A stretch of 64,000 nucleotides of DNA from Methylomonas aurea (GCF_024505045.1 NZ_JANIBM010000002.1:62001-126000), one strand, 5' to 3'. Shown: positions 1 through 9,060, numbered from the stretch's first letter. Notes: generated by a model not told the origin, from the letters alone. Numbers and translations: made by a program.

Positions 1-227
1 CCTATAGCGAGGCGCGCAACATCATGTTCGCCAGAACCCACCATTTGTCGGCGCCGTGGACTATCGTCAAAGCCGACGATAAAAAACTGGCCAGAATCAA
101 TTTGATCAAGGATTTGCTGTTTCGGCTCGATTACAAAGGCAAGAACGAAGCTCTGGTGTTGCCGGATGCCAATATCGTGTTCAGTTACGAAGAAAGCTAT
201 TTGCACAACGGCATGATTGCGCCGTGA
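1..227 (+). CDS. ppk2: Polyphosphate kinase 2 (PPK2), C-terminal end, 5' truncated by window edge
   Basis: The reading frame enters from outside the window, with the first full codon at base 3, and ends at TGA 225-227. About 74 residues are visible. They carry the PPK2 C-terminal signature: YSEARNIMFARTH, then SAPWTIV, then ADDKKLARINLIKDLL. In the PPK2 family this segment closes the P-loop kinase fold and contains the basic lid helix. PPK2 enzymes use polyphosphate to phosphorylate nucleoside mono- or diphosphates in the cytoplasm. The subclass cannot be decided because the Walker motifs are outside the window. Nothing downstream on this strand continues the operon; a hairpin repeat follows within 70 bases. 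Confidence 0.85.
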   Translation, partial: YSEARNIMFARTHHLSAPWTIVKADDKKLARINLIKDLLFRLDYKGKNEALVLPDANIVFSYEESYLHNGMIAP

Positions 228-289
228 CCGGTCGCTCCGGTTAAGGCGAACTGGCCGATCGACTTTTTGGGTTTGCTCTGGTTTTCTCT

Positions 290-315
290 GGTTCCCACGG
301 TCCTCCGTGGGAACC
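290..315. repeat. Palindromic intergenic repeat (REP-like)
   Basis: GGTTCCCACGG and CCGTGGGAACC form a perfect 11-bp stem with a four-base loop. A partial second unit (GAGCGTGGGAAC) lies near 354-365. This GTTCCCACG/CGTGGGAAC type is a common dispersed palindrome in gammaproteobacteria. It lies between the convergent PPK2 and EF-hand genes and may act as a bidirectional terminator. Confidence 0.55.
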
Positions 316-380
316 CATAGCGCGTGTCGAAGTGGGCTGCGATTCTCCCGCCGGAGCGTGGGAACGAAGTAGTGTGCGCG

Positions 381-2621
381 CTATTTTTTCGCCTCGGCCG
401 GTTTGGCGGGGGCTGGCGGCGCGGGTTCGGCGGTTGCCGGTTCGGCTTTAGCCGCGGTTTCCGGCGCCTCCGGCTGCGGGCCGATATAGCCTTTATGCCA
501 GGCAAATGCCGCACCGGCCAGCAAAACCAGCAACAGTATCAGGCTGGGCCAAGGGCTTTTTTTCTCGCCGAAGGGATCGGCCAGCTGCCGTTCCGCGTCT
601 TTCGGCAGCTTGGCGACATCGGTCAGCAAATGGCCGAACGGAATGTTGATGTAGGCCTTGGCATTGACCGCCCAGCCGCACGCGTCCAGTAACGGCGCCA
701 AGTTGCGTTGGCGCAGCTTCAGCCAGGCGATGAACATCGACGGGCCGGAGATGGCCAGCAGCACGCCGACGATCGCCAGCGGCATTTGCCACCACAGCAG
801 TGCCATGAAACCGCTGACCACGGCGGCCAGCGCGGTACCGATCGCGCCGATCGCCAGGCCGATTGCGGCGAAGATACCGGCGAATTTGGCGACATCGAAC
901 GGCGCCGGCGGCGCCTTGCCTTGTTCGGCCTGGGTTCCGGCCTCGGCTACGCCTTTGAATGCGCCTTCGTGCGCCGCTTTGTCGCGGGCCGAGGCCGATT
1001 TTTCCAGCTGTTCGCCGACCATCCGGCCGACCCGTTTGTATGGCGCCCAGAAAGCTTCGCGGATACTGATCGGGTTTTCGACGATTTTGACGATGGTGGC
1101 GTCCCAATCCAGGCCGTCGCGGTCGTAAAACACGCCGTTGCGGCCGACGCGCAGATTGTCGCTGTCGCCGTCGGTGAAGGCGGCGACGATGGTCATGCTC
1201 CGGTTGTCGCCGGCGCGGCGGCATTCGCAGTAGGCCAGAAAGATTTTGCTCAATTCGGCCAGTTTGCTGTGCTGGGCGATGTCGTCGACTTTTACGCACA
1301 ATTGGCAGCTTCTGCCGTCCAGGTACAGCGTGCCGGCCTGGAAAATGGCGCGCGGTTGCGGGCAATAAAAATCGCGGAACGAGACGAAATTGTTCAGCAG
1401 CGTGTAAAGGTCGCGGTAGTAATGCTGCAAGCGTACCACCGAATCGATAGCCTCGGCTTCAGCCTTGACCGCCAGGTCCTGTTCGACCAGCGCGGTCAGC
1501 GTTGCTTGGGCGCCGCTTTCTAGTAAAAACTTGATCCGCTCCGGCCCCAAACTGTCGACGACCGTGGCCGGTTTTTGTTGCAGCCAGGTGCGGTAATCGG
1601 CAAACAGGCCGTTGACGTCCTGCCATTGCGCGTAGCTCAAACTGTCCAGTTCGCCGAGTAAGGGCTGCAATACCTGGGTTTTGAACTGGGCGACGGCGTC
1701 GCGCCAGGCCGGGTTCAGGCCCGCGTTGAGCGGCAATGCAGCGCCGGCGACGATGGCCGCCAAAGGCAATTGGGCCAGCTCAGCGTTGGCCGCCGACAGA
1801 TCGGTGCCGGCCAGTTGTTCGTAGCGGCTATCGGCCGGATTCAACAACGCGGCCGCACCGGCGTCGAATTCGGCCAGCTGGCAGCGGGTGAAATAATCGT
1901 CGATTTTCGGTTTCAGCTTGTCCAGCAAAGCCGCCGCCGCCTCGGTGTCGGCGATTTGTTTACGGATTTGCAAGGCTTCGGCATCGCAGTGCTGCCACCA
2001 CTCGTGGTAACTGGCGGCATCCTTGAAAAACAGTTCGATTTTTTCCAGATCGATACCCGGATCGCCGCAACGGTCGGCCACTTCGCCGCAGCAGGCCATG
2101 ACCTGCTCGATCAATTCGCTGCCGGCGGCGTCGGCTGCAGCTTTGGCCGGGATCACGCCGTCGCCGTTGAAGCGGGTGTCGGCGAAAATTTTGGCCATGT
2201 CGGCCAGATCGTCCTCGCCGATTTCGCTGGCATCGGCTTTGCCCAGGTTTTTCAGGATTTCCTTGGCCGAGGCCAGCAACTGTTTGCCTTCCGGATCCTG
2301 ATCGTTGATCGCCGCCAACGGTAGCACCGGCTTTTGTTGCACCAGGTCGGCCGGGTTTTTCAGCACCCGGCAGGCCCAACTGACCGCTGCCGACACCTCG
2401 TGCGCCCGGATCCTGCCGTCATGGTCGCTGTCGAGCAAATCCAGGGTTTTTTGGTCGAAGAACAGGCCGTGAGTCGGGCAACTCAGCGCCGCCCATAATT
2501 TCTGGTCCAGTTCCGGTAATGCCAGCAAGTCGCTGGTGCGCTTCAACTCGACTTGATCGAAACCACCCAGTTGGGCGAAACGCCATTTGTCGGCGGTGGG
2601 ACGGCTGGATACTTGGGGCAT
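381..2621 (-). CDS. EF-hand-containing membrane protein of unknown function
   Basis: 746 residues when started at the ATG at 2621, which has AGGAGA seven bases upstream; a GTG five codons earlier is less likely. A canonical EF-hand loop lies at residues about 64-75 (D-x-D-x-D-G-x-I-x-x-x-E, seen as DSDHDGRIRAHE), and a weaker calcium-loop-like segment (FNGDGVI) lies further on. The middle is soluble and Ala-rich. Hydrophobic segments at about 580-607 and 608-633 form a helical pair, a third lies near 693-708, and the tail is Pro/Ala/Glu-rich. This suggests a calcium-responsive protein anchored by a C-terminal membrane domain. It lies 54 bases downstream of the zincin-like gene and is probably cotranscribed with it. 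I do not recognise a characterised homologue. Confidence 0.8.
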   Translation of the reverse strand: MPQVSSRPTADKWRFAQLGGFDQVELKRTSDLLALPELDQKLWAALSCPTHGLFFDQKTLDLLDSDHDGRIRAHEVSAAVSWACRVLKNPADLVQQKPVLPLAAINDQDPEGKQLLASAKEILKNLGKADASEIGEDDLADMAKIFADTRFNGDGVIPAKAAADAAGSELIEQVMACCGEVADRCGDPGIDLEKIELFFKDAASYHEWWQHCDAEALQIRKQIADTEAAAALLDKLKPKIDDYFTRCQLAEFDAGAAALLNPADSRYEQLAGTDLSAANAELAQLPLAAIVAGAALPLNAGLNPAWRDAVAQFKTQVLQPLLGELDSLSYAQWQDVNGLFADYRTWLQQKPATVVDSLGPERIKFLLESGAQATLTALVEQDLAVKAEAEAIDSVVRLQHYYRDLYTLLNNFVSFRDFYCPQPRAIFQAGTLYLDGRSCQLCVKVDDIAQHSKLAELSKIFLAYCECRRAGDNRSMTIVAAFTDGDSDNLRVGRNGVFYDRDGLDWDATIVKIVENPISIREAFWAPYKRVGRMVGEQLEKSASARDKAAHEGAFKGVAEAGTQAEQGKAPPAPFDVAKFAGIFAAIGLAIGAIGTALAAVVSGFMALLWWQMPLAIVGVLLAISGPSMFIAWLKLRQRNLAPLLDACGWAVNAKAYINIPFGHLLTDVAKLPKDAERQLADPFGEKKSPWPSLILLLVLLAGAAFAWHKGYIGPQPEAPETAAKAEPATAEPAPPAPAKPAEAKK

Positions 2622-2675
2622 ACGCTTCTCCTGCACTCGTTATTTTTGTTATGGGGTTCACGATTCCAGCTAGTT

Positions 2676-3806
2676 TTACAGGCTTAATTCGCCCGATGCA
2701 ACTTGCTTTACCGGAATGCAGGCCGGGCAGGAGACCTGCAGCAATTCGCCGCTATGGCGGTGGCGGATCGGCCGGGCCCGGCCGTCGCTTTGGTTCATGG
2801 CTTGGAACAGGCGGTTTTCCTCGACTATCACTTCGTGCTCGTGTTCGAAAGGGTACAGTCCCGGCGCCAGGCCGCCGCCGGCGATGAAATGCGCGCTGTC
2901 CAGCAGCATCAATTTGGCGTGCAGCAATTCGTGCAACAAGGCATCGGCCGGGGCGATGCTGCAGGCCGGGGTGGCGTCGCAACCGGGATCGCCGAGCAAT
3001 TGCGCACCGAGGCGGGTGTCGAAATGGATGGTTACGCTGCTTATGCCGAATTGGTTACCAAAAGCCACGGTTTGCCAGGTGCCAGCCTGGTAATTCAACT
3101 CGATTTTTTGGCCGCGCAATTCGTCGATCAACGCGGCGGCCTGCGGATAACGCGAAAAATAGTCGGCGATGGTTTGCAGGTCGGCGCTTAGTGTGGCCGG
3201 GTCGCCTGATTTTTTTTGGTAGAGCGAAATGAGGAATTCGGCGATATCGGCGGCTACAGTGGCGTCGGTTGCTAGGGTGGGTTGTTTTTGGCTGTAGGCG
3301 GCAAGGACTTCCTCGGCCGAGGGCGGACGCCGGTGGCGCAAACGAATGACGCCGTCGCCGCGGTGGTCGGTTACGCCGGTTTGAACGGCGGCGGCCGGGC
3401 CGGGCAACTGCTGGCTGCCGGCGACCACGTTGACCGGCAGCAATTCGTCGGCGCCGACGCTGCGCGACACGGCGCTGAGGCCGATACAAAAACTCAATAC
3501 CAAACCCAATCCGCGCCGGCGGTTGCCGCCGGTCCAGGCTTGCTCGCCGCGGCGGGCGTCTTCCTTCAGAAACAGCGCATAACGTTCGGCGATGGCTTGC
3601 AATTCGGCGAAAGCCGCCGGATCGATCCGGCTCAGGTCGGCCTGGCACACCAGGGCCGGGCGGCCGCCGATTTGGCAGGGATGCAGAAAATTGCAATGCG
3701 GATGTTGCTGATACCAGCGGTTCAGCGCCGCCGCCAGGCCGGACAAATCGCCGGCCGGCGGCTGAGCGCCTAGAAAGGCTTGCTGTAAGAGGTCAATTTC
3801 GGTCAT
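2676..3806 (-). CDS. Zincin-like putative metallopeptidase with one membrane segment (M91-like)
   Basis: 376 residues from the ATG at 3806; the longer frame upstream adds an Arg/Cys-rich stretch unlike a real N-terminus. A hydrophobic segment at about residues 99-117 separates a ~98-residue N-terminal part from the rest. The motif HELLH at 292-296, within LLHELLHAKLM, matches the HExxH zinc site. Glu residues in HEHEVIVEEN (about 322-331) could supply the third ligand, as in NleD-like M91 peptidases. The M91 assignment rests on the HELxHA pattern only and is tentative; other zincin families are possible. The EF-hand protein follows 54 bases downstream on the same strand, which suggests a two-gene unit. 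Confidence 0.6.
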   Translation of the reverse strand: MTEIDLLQQAFLGAQPPAGDLSGLAAALNRWYQQHPHCNFLHPCQIGGRPALVCQADLSRIDPAAFAELQAIAERYALFLKEDARRGEQAWTGGNRRRGLGLVLSFCIGLSAVSRSVGADELLPVNVVAGSQQLPGPAAAVQTGVTDHRGDGVIRLRHRRPPSAEEVLAAYSQKQPTLATDATVAADIAEFLISLYQKKSGDPATLSADLQTIADYFSRYPQAAALIDELRGQKIELNYQAGTWQTVAFGNQFGISSVTIHFDTRLGAQLLGDPGCDATPACSIAPADALLHELLHAKLMLLDSAHFIAGGGLAPGLYPFEHEHEVIVEENRLFQAMNQSDGRARPIRHRHSGELLQVSCPACIPVKQVASGELSL

Positions 3807-3906
3807 GCGGCAACAGCCTGGTTTGGATTTGGCGGCGCGCGGCAAACCGGCGCCCAGTCGATTCGCCACTGTAACAGCGGCGCAACTTGGCCGGCAAGCC
3901 GCCACT

Positions 3907-4260
3907 GTCCGGCCGAGTCGGCTGTGGCGGGACTAACCGATGCAGCCGATTCGGCAAGCAATACAACGGCATAGCTAGTGCCGCCGCGGCCGATTCCGGT
4001 GGCCGTGTAATACGTTTGTATTACGTTTCATCAAACTGTAACGGACGCGTAACGAAAAACGCCGATTTGAACTGGAATAATTTGCCGCAACTGGAACAGC
4101 GCCGAAGGGTGCGGTGGTTCATCAAGTTTACGGATCGGCTAGGGATCAGGGACGGCACGCAGACGGAGCGGCGAGGGAAGAGGTTAGGGAGTAGGCGGCG
4201 GTGGCAAAAGGAGAGCGGCGCCATTTCGGTGCAAAAGTTGGACTTAGGAAGCGTGTAAAA
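3907..4260. other. Intergenic region between divergent units
   Basis: About 350 bases without a supported gene. It separates the minus-strand zincin-like gene from the riboswitch-led CTERM gene on the plus strand, so it must hold promoters for both directions. The clearest structure is the inverted repeat at 4007-4024. I could not assign a convincing -35/-10 pair. Confidence 0.5.
4007..4024. promoter_or_regulatory. Perfect inverted repeat, possible operator
   Basis: GTAATAC and GTATTAC are perfect 7-bp arms separated by GTTT. The AT-rich, compact dyad lies in the divergent promoter region and looks like a transcription-factor site rather than a terminator, since no T-run follows. Confidence 0.35.
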
Positions 4261-4329
4261 GCCAAACCCGTCGCGAGGCGGGGACGGAAAGCCACGGATG
4301 TTGCCGCCAGGCAAGATGGCCGGGTTGTC
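4261..4329 (+). ncRNA. Cyclic di-GMP-I riboswitch (GEMM class)
   Basis: The element opens with GCCAAACCCG, has a GCGAGGCG hairpin of tetraloop type, then the class signature GGGACGGAAAGCC (consensus GGGACGCAAAGCC), a variable second hairpin, and the closing strand GGCCGGGTTGTC. The order and spacing match the Vc2-type c-di-GMP-I aptamer. It ends about 40 bases before the start of the VPLPA-CTERM gene. I see no clear terminator hairpin after it, so control may act on translation initiation. A second copy lies at 9493-9558. Confidence 0.9.
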
Positions 4330-4369
4330 ACCTTGTGTATTTATGGTTTTTTAAAACATGAGGCTAAAA

Positions 4370-5143
4370 ATGAACAAATTCTCAAAAACTTTGGTTGCGG
4401 CCGCGCTGTTGGCCGGCGCCGGTGCGGCTAACGCGAGTATCTCGGTATTGGGTTCGACCGATGCGACCCGCGAGTTGTATTTCCAAGCCTACGACAGCGT
4501 TTCCAAGCTGACTTACAGCCTGGACTTGGGCATCACCCTGGCTCAGTTGATCCCTGAAGTCTCCAACGAGTCTTATACCGTGTTCCGCGATTTGAGCAGC
4601 GATGCCAACTGGACCGCAATGACTTCGGTAGCGACTTACAATCCGACCAACGTGCAATACGTGTTGGCAGTGGGACGTTCTTCGAAATTGTTCATCACCC
4701 AAAAAGAAGGTAATGCTCTACCTGCATACGACGCTCCGCTGACAACTAGTGGTGTGGCAACCGTAATTACCAATCATGCCAAGGAGATCAACGTCGGTTT
4801 GGCTAATGACGCATCGCTGAATGTCAGTAAATTGGTATCAGATACTGATGCACCTGGTAGCGGCCAATGGGCAACCGGTTTAGGCAATTTGCCTGACGAT
4901 ATTTGGGGTACTACCGGAGGTTCCGCTGCCGCAGTCGCCTTCGGCCAAAAAGCCGATTTCTGGTATGCGCAAGGTACCAACGTGACCAAAGCCGCCGGCC
5001 AATGGCTGCTGTCCGGCAATACCCTGGAATACAAAGTATTCCCGGTCAGCCAAGTGCCGCTGCCGGGCGCAGTCTGGATGTTCGGCGCCGGCCTGATGGG
5101 CCTGCTGCGTGCGACCCGCCGCAAATGGGCGGTTGCAGCGTAA
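4370..5143 (+). CDS. VPLPA-CTERM (PEP-CTERM class) surface protein, copy 1
   Basis: 257 residues, starting at the ATG at 4370 with GAGG six bases upstream; an in-frame ATG at 4358 overlaps that ribosome site and is less likely. It has a signal peptide (MNKFSKTLVAAALLAGAGAANA). The C-terminal sorting signal at residues 229-257 consists of VPLPGAVWMFGAGLMGLL followed by the basic tail RATRRK. This tripartite signal marks proteins processed by an exosortase and delivered to the cell surface or matrix; no exosortase gene lies in the window. The body is of unknown fold but resembles the CTERM protein at 29695-30630 (compare RELYFQAYDSVSKLTYSLDLG with SLVFSAVDDATKQTFILNLG). A c-di-GMP riboswitch precedes it, and the PstS-like gene follows after 66 bases. 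Confidence 0.85.
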   Translation: MNKFSKTLVAAALLAGAGAANASISVLGSTDATRELYFQAYDSVSKLTYSLDLGITLAQLIPEVSNESYTVFRDLSSDANWTAMTSVATYNPTNVQYVLAVGRSSKLFITQKEGNALPAYDAPLTTSGVATVITNHAKEINVGLANDASLNVSKLVSDTDAPGSGQWATGLGNLPDDIWGTTGGSAAAVAFGQKADFWYAQGTNVTKAAGQWLLSGNTLEYKVFPVSQVPLPGAVWMFGAGLMGLLRATRRKWAVAA

Positions 5144-5209
5144 ACCGTTTTACGGGCGGCGGTTAAGCCGCCGCCCGCTTTCCAGTTTTAATCCACACGA
5201 GACACGACC

Positions 5210-6814
5210 ATGAAAAAATTAGTATTAGGCGCGGCTATCTCCGCGGCAATGTTCGGCGCAGCGGCGCAAGCGGCGATCCCGACTATCGATCCGGCGACGA
5301 CCCGCGTGCTGTACATTTCCGGCGCTACTGCTGCCGCGACCTTTATCGACCGCCTGGTAACTTCAACCGCTGTCGATCCGGTCGATCGTATTTGCGACCC
5401 AAGCAGCCAGGTTTACCGTTTCAGAGATCCCGGCAACACCGAGCAATTCGCGCTTTACTGCAAAGCCAACAACACCGGCGCGGTCGGCGTAAAAAATCCC
5501 AACCTGCCAACTGGTCCGGCCAACGCCAACTTGTTGATCTATAAAGTCAACACCGGCGGTTCCGGCACTGGTGTGACTCCGGTGGCCCAAGCCACGCCGC
5601 TGGCCTTTTTAAACATCTCCAGCGGTTGCACCGAAATCAGCGCCGGCAATTTGAGCACGCCAGCCGATATTCAGTGCAGCAACATCAACAACAACCAAAT
5701 CCCGGACATGGGCTTGTCGGATGTCGATCCGATCCAGTTCAGAGGCAACAACGCGATTAACGGTGTCGATATCAGCGCCAACGACGTTGCCAAATTGACC
5801 GTCAAAGCCGCCTCCGCATTGAACTTCGGCGCGCCGGTAACCTGGGACTTGTACAGAACCCTGCAAGCCGCGCAAAAATTCACCAACGACCTGCCGGCAT
5901 CCTGCTTGATCGGCGACCGCAGCGAAGCTTGTATGCCTAGCCTGACTTCGGCGCAAATTGCTTCGATCCATGCCGGTAAATGGGATGAATGGAATGCGTT
6001 GAAAGTCGGTAACAGTGCCACTGCGCCCGGCTTGCACGATTGGGCCTTGACCCAAACCACGCCAGTATCGGCCTTCGGTGGCGGCTCGGTCACCATCGCT
6101 GACTTGGCGCCGGTGGATGCGCCGTTCCTGCACACTTGCCGTCGCGACGTCGGTTCAGGTACCCAAGCCCAATCCAACATCATCTTCCTGGGTGACGGTT
6201 GCTCGACCGCGGCATCCGCTTTAACTCCGGCCGAAGCCACAGATGGCGATTTCGCTGAAGGCGACGGCGTTGCAATCATTCACTCCAACACCAGTGCCGG
6301 CCGTGTGGATTCCTGCTTGCGCGACTTGCAGAACGGCAACGATGCCGCTTCCGGTTTCACCAACCAGTGGGGCAAGCGTTGGGCGATCGGTATTCTGTCC
6401 TTGGAAAGAGCCAACGCGGCTTACGAGTTCGTCAAAATCGACGGCGTAGCGCCAACTTTGGCAAATGCTGTCGAAGGCAAATATAAGGATTGGGCGGAAA
6501 ACACCTTCCAATACCGTAACAACACTTCGTCTCTGCCGTTGACCGGCGACAAGAAAACTCTGGCCGATGCGATCATCAAATCTGCCGGTTCGCCTTCGGT
6601 CATGGCCGATTTGAACGCCGGCTTCGTGCATACCTTCGGTAACGGCGCTTACTTGGCCGTTCCTTCCAACTTCGCTCCATCGAACGGCCGTTTCGACGCC
6701 GCCAGACCGGTGATCCCTTACAGCCACGCCGTCAAAACCGGCGCTACCACCTTCGCTCCGGCCAACGCTTGCCGCGTGCCGACCATCTGGGGCGGCGGCG
6801 CAAGCCAACTGTAA
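5210..6814 (+). CDS. Secreted PstS-like (periplasmic-binding-protein fold) protein, copy 1
   Basis: 534 residues with a clear signal peptide cleaved after about residue 21 (AAAQA/AIPT). Weak but ordered similarities to phosphate-binding PstS-type proteins are visible: VLYISGATAAA near the N-terminus; LTSAQIASIHAGKWDEWNAL, the PstS pattern of a lyase-fold helix then a 'nW' turn; RRDVGSGTQ, matching the R-x-x-G-S-G-T phosphate loop; and IDGVAPTLANAVEGKYKDWAE near the end. It contains many Cys residues, suggesting disulfides outside the cytoplasm. It is longer than typical PstS (about 340 aa) and has no pst transport genes nearby, so a structural or ligand-capturing surface role is more likely than phosphate import. 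The paralogue at 30696-32408 also follows a CTERM gene. Confidence 0.65.
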   Translation: MKKLVLGAAISAAMFGAAAQAAIPTIDPATTRVLYISGATAAATFIDRLVTSTAVDPVDRICDPSSQVYRFRDPGNTEQFALYCKANNTGAVGVKNPNLPTGPANANLLIYKVNTGGSGTGVTPVAQATPLAFLNISSGCTEISAGNLSTPADIQCSNINNNQIPDMGLSDVDPIQFRGNNAINGVDISANDVAKLTVKAASALNFGAPVTWDLYRTLQAAQKFTNDLPASCLIGDRSEACMPSLTSAQIASIHAGKWDEWNALKVGNSATAPGLHDWALTQTTPVSAFGGGSVTIADLAPVDAPFLHTCRRDVGSGTQAQSNIIFLGDGCSTAASALTPAEATDGDFAEGDGVAIIHSNTSAGRVDSCLRDLQNGNDAASGFTNQWGKRWAIGILSLERANAAYEFVKIDGVAPTLANAVEGKYKDWAENTFQYRNNTSSLPLTGDKKTLADAIIKSAGSPSVMADLNAGFVHTFGNGAYLAVPSNFAPSNGRFDAARPVIPYSHAVKTGATTFAPANACRVPTIWGGGASQL

Positions 6815-6873
6815 TCGGATAGTCGGTTAGCCGGGGCAATCCCGGCCGGAGCCAGGGACGGCTCCAAACCTGT

Positions 6874-6911
6874 AAAACCAGTCGTTTTCGGACGGCTGGT
6901 TTTGCCTTTTT
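6874..6911 (+). terminator. Intrinsic terminator after PstS-like gene
   Basis: AAAACCAG and CTGGTTTT form an 8-bp stem around a loop with further CG pairing, followed by GCCTTTTT. It closes the CTERM/PstS-like transcript before tpsB. Confidence 0.8.
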
Positions 6912-7034
6912 CAGGAGCCGTTATCGCGGGTGGCCGGTAACGGCGCTGTCATAAAGTTTTAACCTGGCCGCAATAGAATTTAGGGCTATCGGTTTTCAGC
7001 GGGAAAACCGGGCTTTGGGACACGATATCAACTT

Positions 7035-8687
7035 ATGCAGGACACCGGAACGATAGCGCGCAGGCCATGGCTCAGGCTGGTTTGCGCCGCAGCAACCCTG
7101 ATGGCGGTTGCACAGGCGAATGGGGCGGCGGCACAGGCAGTGCCGGAGCAAGCCGCAGCGGCGCAGGGTGCGGCGGAACCGCAAGCGCCGGCAACCTTCG
7201 ATTTGCTGGAATTGCGGGTCAAGGGCAACACCTTGCTCGATAAAAAACAACTGGAACGCACGGTCTACCGTTTCCTCGGCCCCAACAAGAGCATCGACAA
7301 CGTCGAAGCCGCTCGCGCCGCCTTGGAAGACCTGTACCGCAGCAACGGCTACCAGACCGTCGCGGTCGATATTCCGGAACAGGACGTCAAGAACGGCGTG
7401 GTCTATCTGCAAGTGTTAGAAGGCAAGGTCTCGCGCTTGCGGGTTAAAGACAGCCGCTATTTCTCGCTGGGCAAAATCAAGGCCGGCGTACCGGAACTGG
7501 CGGAAGGCAACGTGCCCAACTTCAAGAACATGCAACAGCAATTGACGCAATTGGCCGGGCAAAGCCCGGACCGGCAAATCGTGCCGGTGCTGCGCGCCGG
7601 GGAAACCCCCGGCACGCTGGAAGTGGATTTGAACGTCAAGGACGAACTGCCGGTTCACGGCAAGGTGGAATTGAACGGCCGCAATACCTCAAGCACCTCG
7701 CGCTTGCGGTTGGTGTCGTCGCTGCGTTACGACAACCTGTGGCAGGAGCTGCATAGCGCGTCGCTGATGTACCAGGTCTCGCCGGAAAACACCGCGGAAG
7801 TCGACGTCTGGGCCGGTACTTACGCGATGCCGCTGTTCGACGGCGACAGCCGGCTGGCCTTGTATGCGGTCAGCTCGTCTTCCAACGCGCAGATCGCCAA
7901 TGCCGGCGCCTTATCGGTGATCGGTATCGGTAACATTTACGGCGCCCGGCTGGTCAAGCCGTTGAAACCGTTGGCGGATTATTTCCATACCGCGACCTTG
8001 GGCATGGACTACAAGGACTTTCAGGAAGATTTGAATCTGCTCAGCGCCGATTCGATCAAGACGCCGATCAGCTATGTGCCGTTTCTGGCGCAATACAGCG
8101 GCAGCCTGCGCGGCGCCGAATCGTTTACCAGTTTCGATATAGGTGCACATTTCTCCTTCCGTGGTTTGGGCAATAACCAGAAGGAATTCGAGAACAAACG
8201 TTATTTGGCCAAAGCCAACTACATGTATTTGACCGGCGATCTGAAATTCCAGCACGACCTGCCGCTGGGTATGGAACTGTACAGCCACGTCGCGGCGCAG
8301 GTGGCCGATACGCCGCTGATCAGTAACGAGCAATTCTCGTTGGGCGGCGACGAAAGCGTGCGCGGCTATTTCGAGACCCAGGCGCTGGCCGACGATGCCG
8401 TGTTCGGTTCGCTGGAATTGCGCTCGCCGCATCTGGGGCCGAGCGACTGGGAGTTTCTGAACAAATTCAAGCTGCTGGGTTTTCTGGACGTCGGCCGCGG
8501 CTGGATCAAGAACGCGTTGCCGGGCAACGTCCGCAGCAATTTCCTCAGCGGCGGCGGCTTCGGCGTGCGCTTCCAGATGTGGCGCAAACTCAGCGGTGCG
8601 CTGGATATCGGCATTCCGTTCACGACCCTGGCGCCGGTGCAAAGCGGCGATCCGCGCGTGCATTTTAATATCGCAACCGAGTTTTAA
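7035..8687 (+). CDS. TpsB outer-membrane transporter (ShlB/FhaC family), copy 1
   Basis: 550 residues. After a signal peptide ending near AQANGAAAQA come a linker and two POTRA-type periplasmic segments (about 54-130 and 135-205, with FDLLELRVKGNTLL opening the first). A 16-stranded-barrel-type C-terminal half follows. The TpsB/Omp85 loop-6 motif VRGY is at residues 442-445, preceded by NEQFSLGGDES. The last residue is Phe, as expected for BAM-assembled barrels. It should secrete the giant TpsA encoded 0.9 kb downstream by recognising that protein's TPS domain. The start is an ATG with a poor ribosome site. It is homologous along its length to the TpsB at 49930-51570. Confidence 0.92.
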   Translation: MQDTGTIARRPWLRLVCAAATLMAVAQANGAAAQAVPEQAAAAQGAAEPQAPATFDLLELRVKGNTLLDKKQLERTVYRFLGPNKSIDNVEAARAALEDLYRSNGYQTVAVDIPEQDVKNGVVYLQVLEGKVSRLRVKDSRYFSLGKIKAGVPELAEGNVPNFKNMQQQLTQLAGQSPDRQIVPVLRAGETPGTLEVDLNVKDELPVHGKVELNGRNTSSTSRLRLVSSLRYDNLWQELHSASLMYQVSPENTAEVDVWAGTYAMPLFDGDSRLALYAVSSSSNAQIANAGALSVIGIGNIYGARLVKPLKPLADYFHTATLGMDYKDFQEDLNLLSADSIKTPISYVPFLAQYSGSLRGAESFTSFDIGAHFSFRGLGNNQKEFENKRYLAKANYMYLTGDLKFQHDLPLGMELYSHVAAQVADTPLISNEQFSLGGDESVRGYFETQALADDAVFGSLELRSPHLGPSDWEFLNKFKLLGFLDVGRGWIKNALPGNVRSNFLSGGGFGVRFQMWRKLSGALDIGIPFTTLAPVQSGDPRVHFNIATEF

Positions 8688-9060
8688 AATAGTATCCGCC
8701 GAGTTATTGTAATATTTTCGTAATTAATTATTAATGGTCTTATTTGGGTTTGTTTTTGTAGGTTAAACCTTGGTGGCTGTCATAATGTTGACATAATTGT
8801 TATTTAATACCTTGGTACAGTTATTAAATCGTACTGAGTATTTAAACTATAGCGGCGTGATATTTTCGAGTTACCGTATTTGCTTAGACGGCTATTTATA
8901 GGGTTGGTAAGGTTGAATTTGGTTTTGGCGTTAACGGCGCCATTATTTGGAAAATAGGGTTTAGATCGGGTGTTGAATAAATCCGCCTGTGTCACCTTTT
9001 TTCAAAGTTGGAAGCTTTATCCGGCGGACGTTGCGGTACCGGCAATGGCGCTAAATTAAG

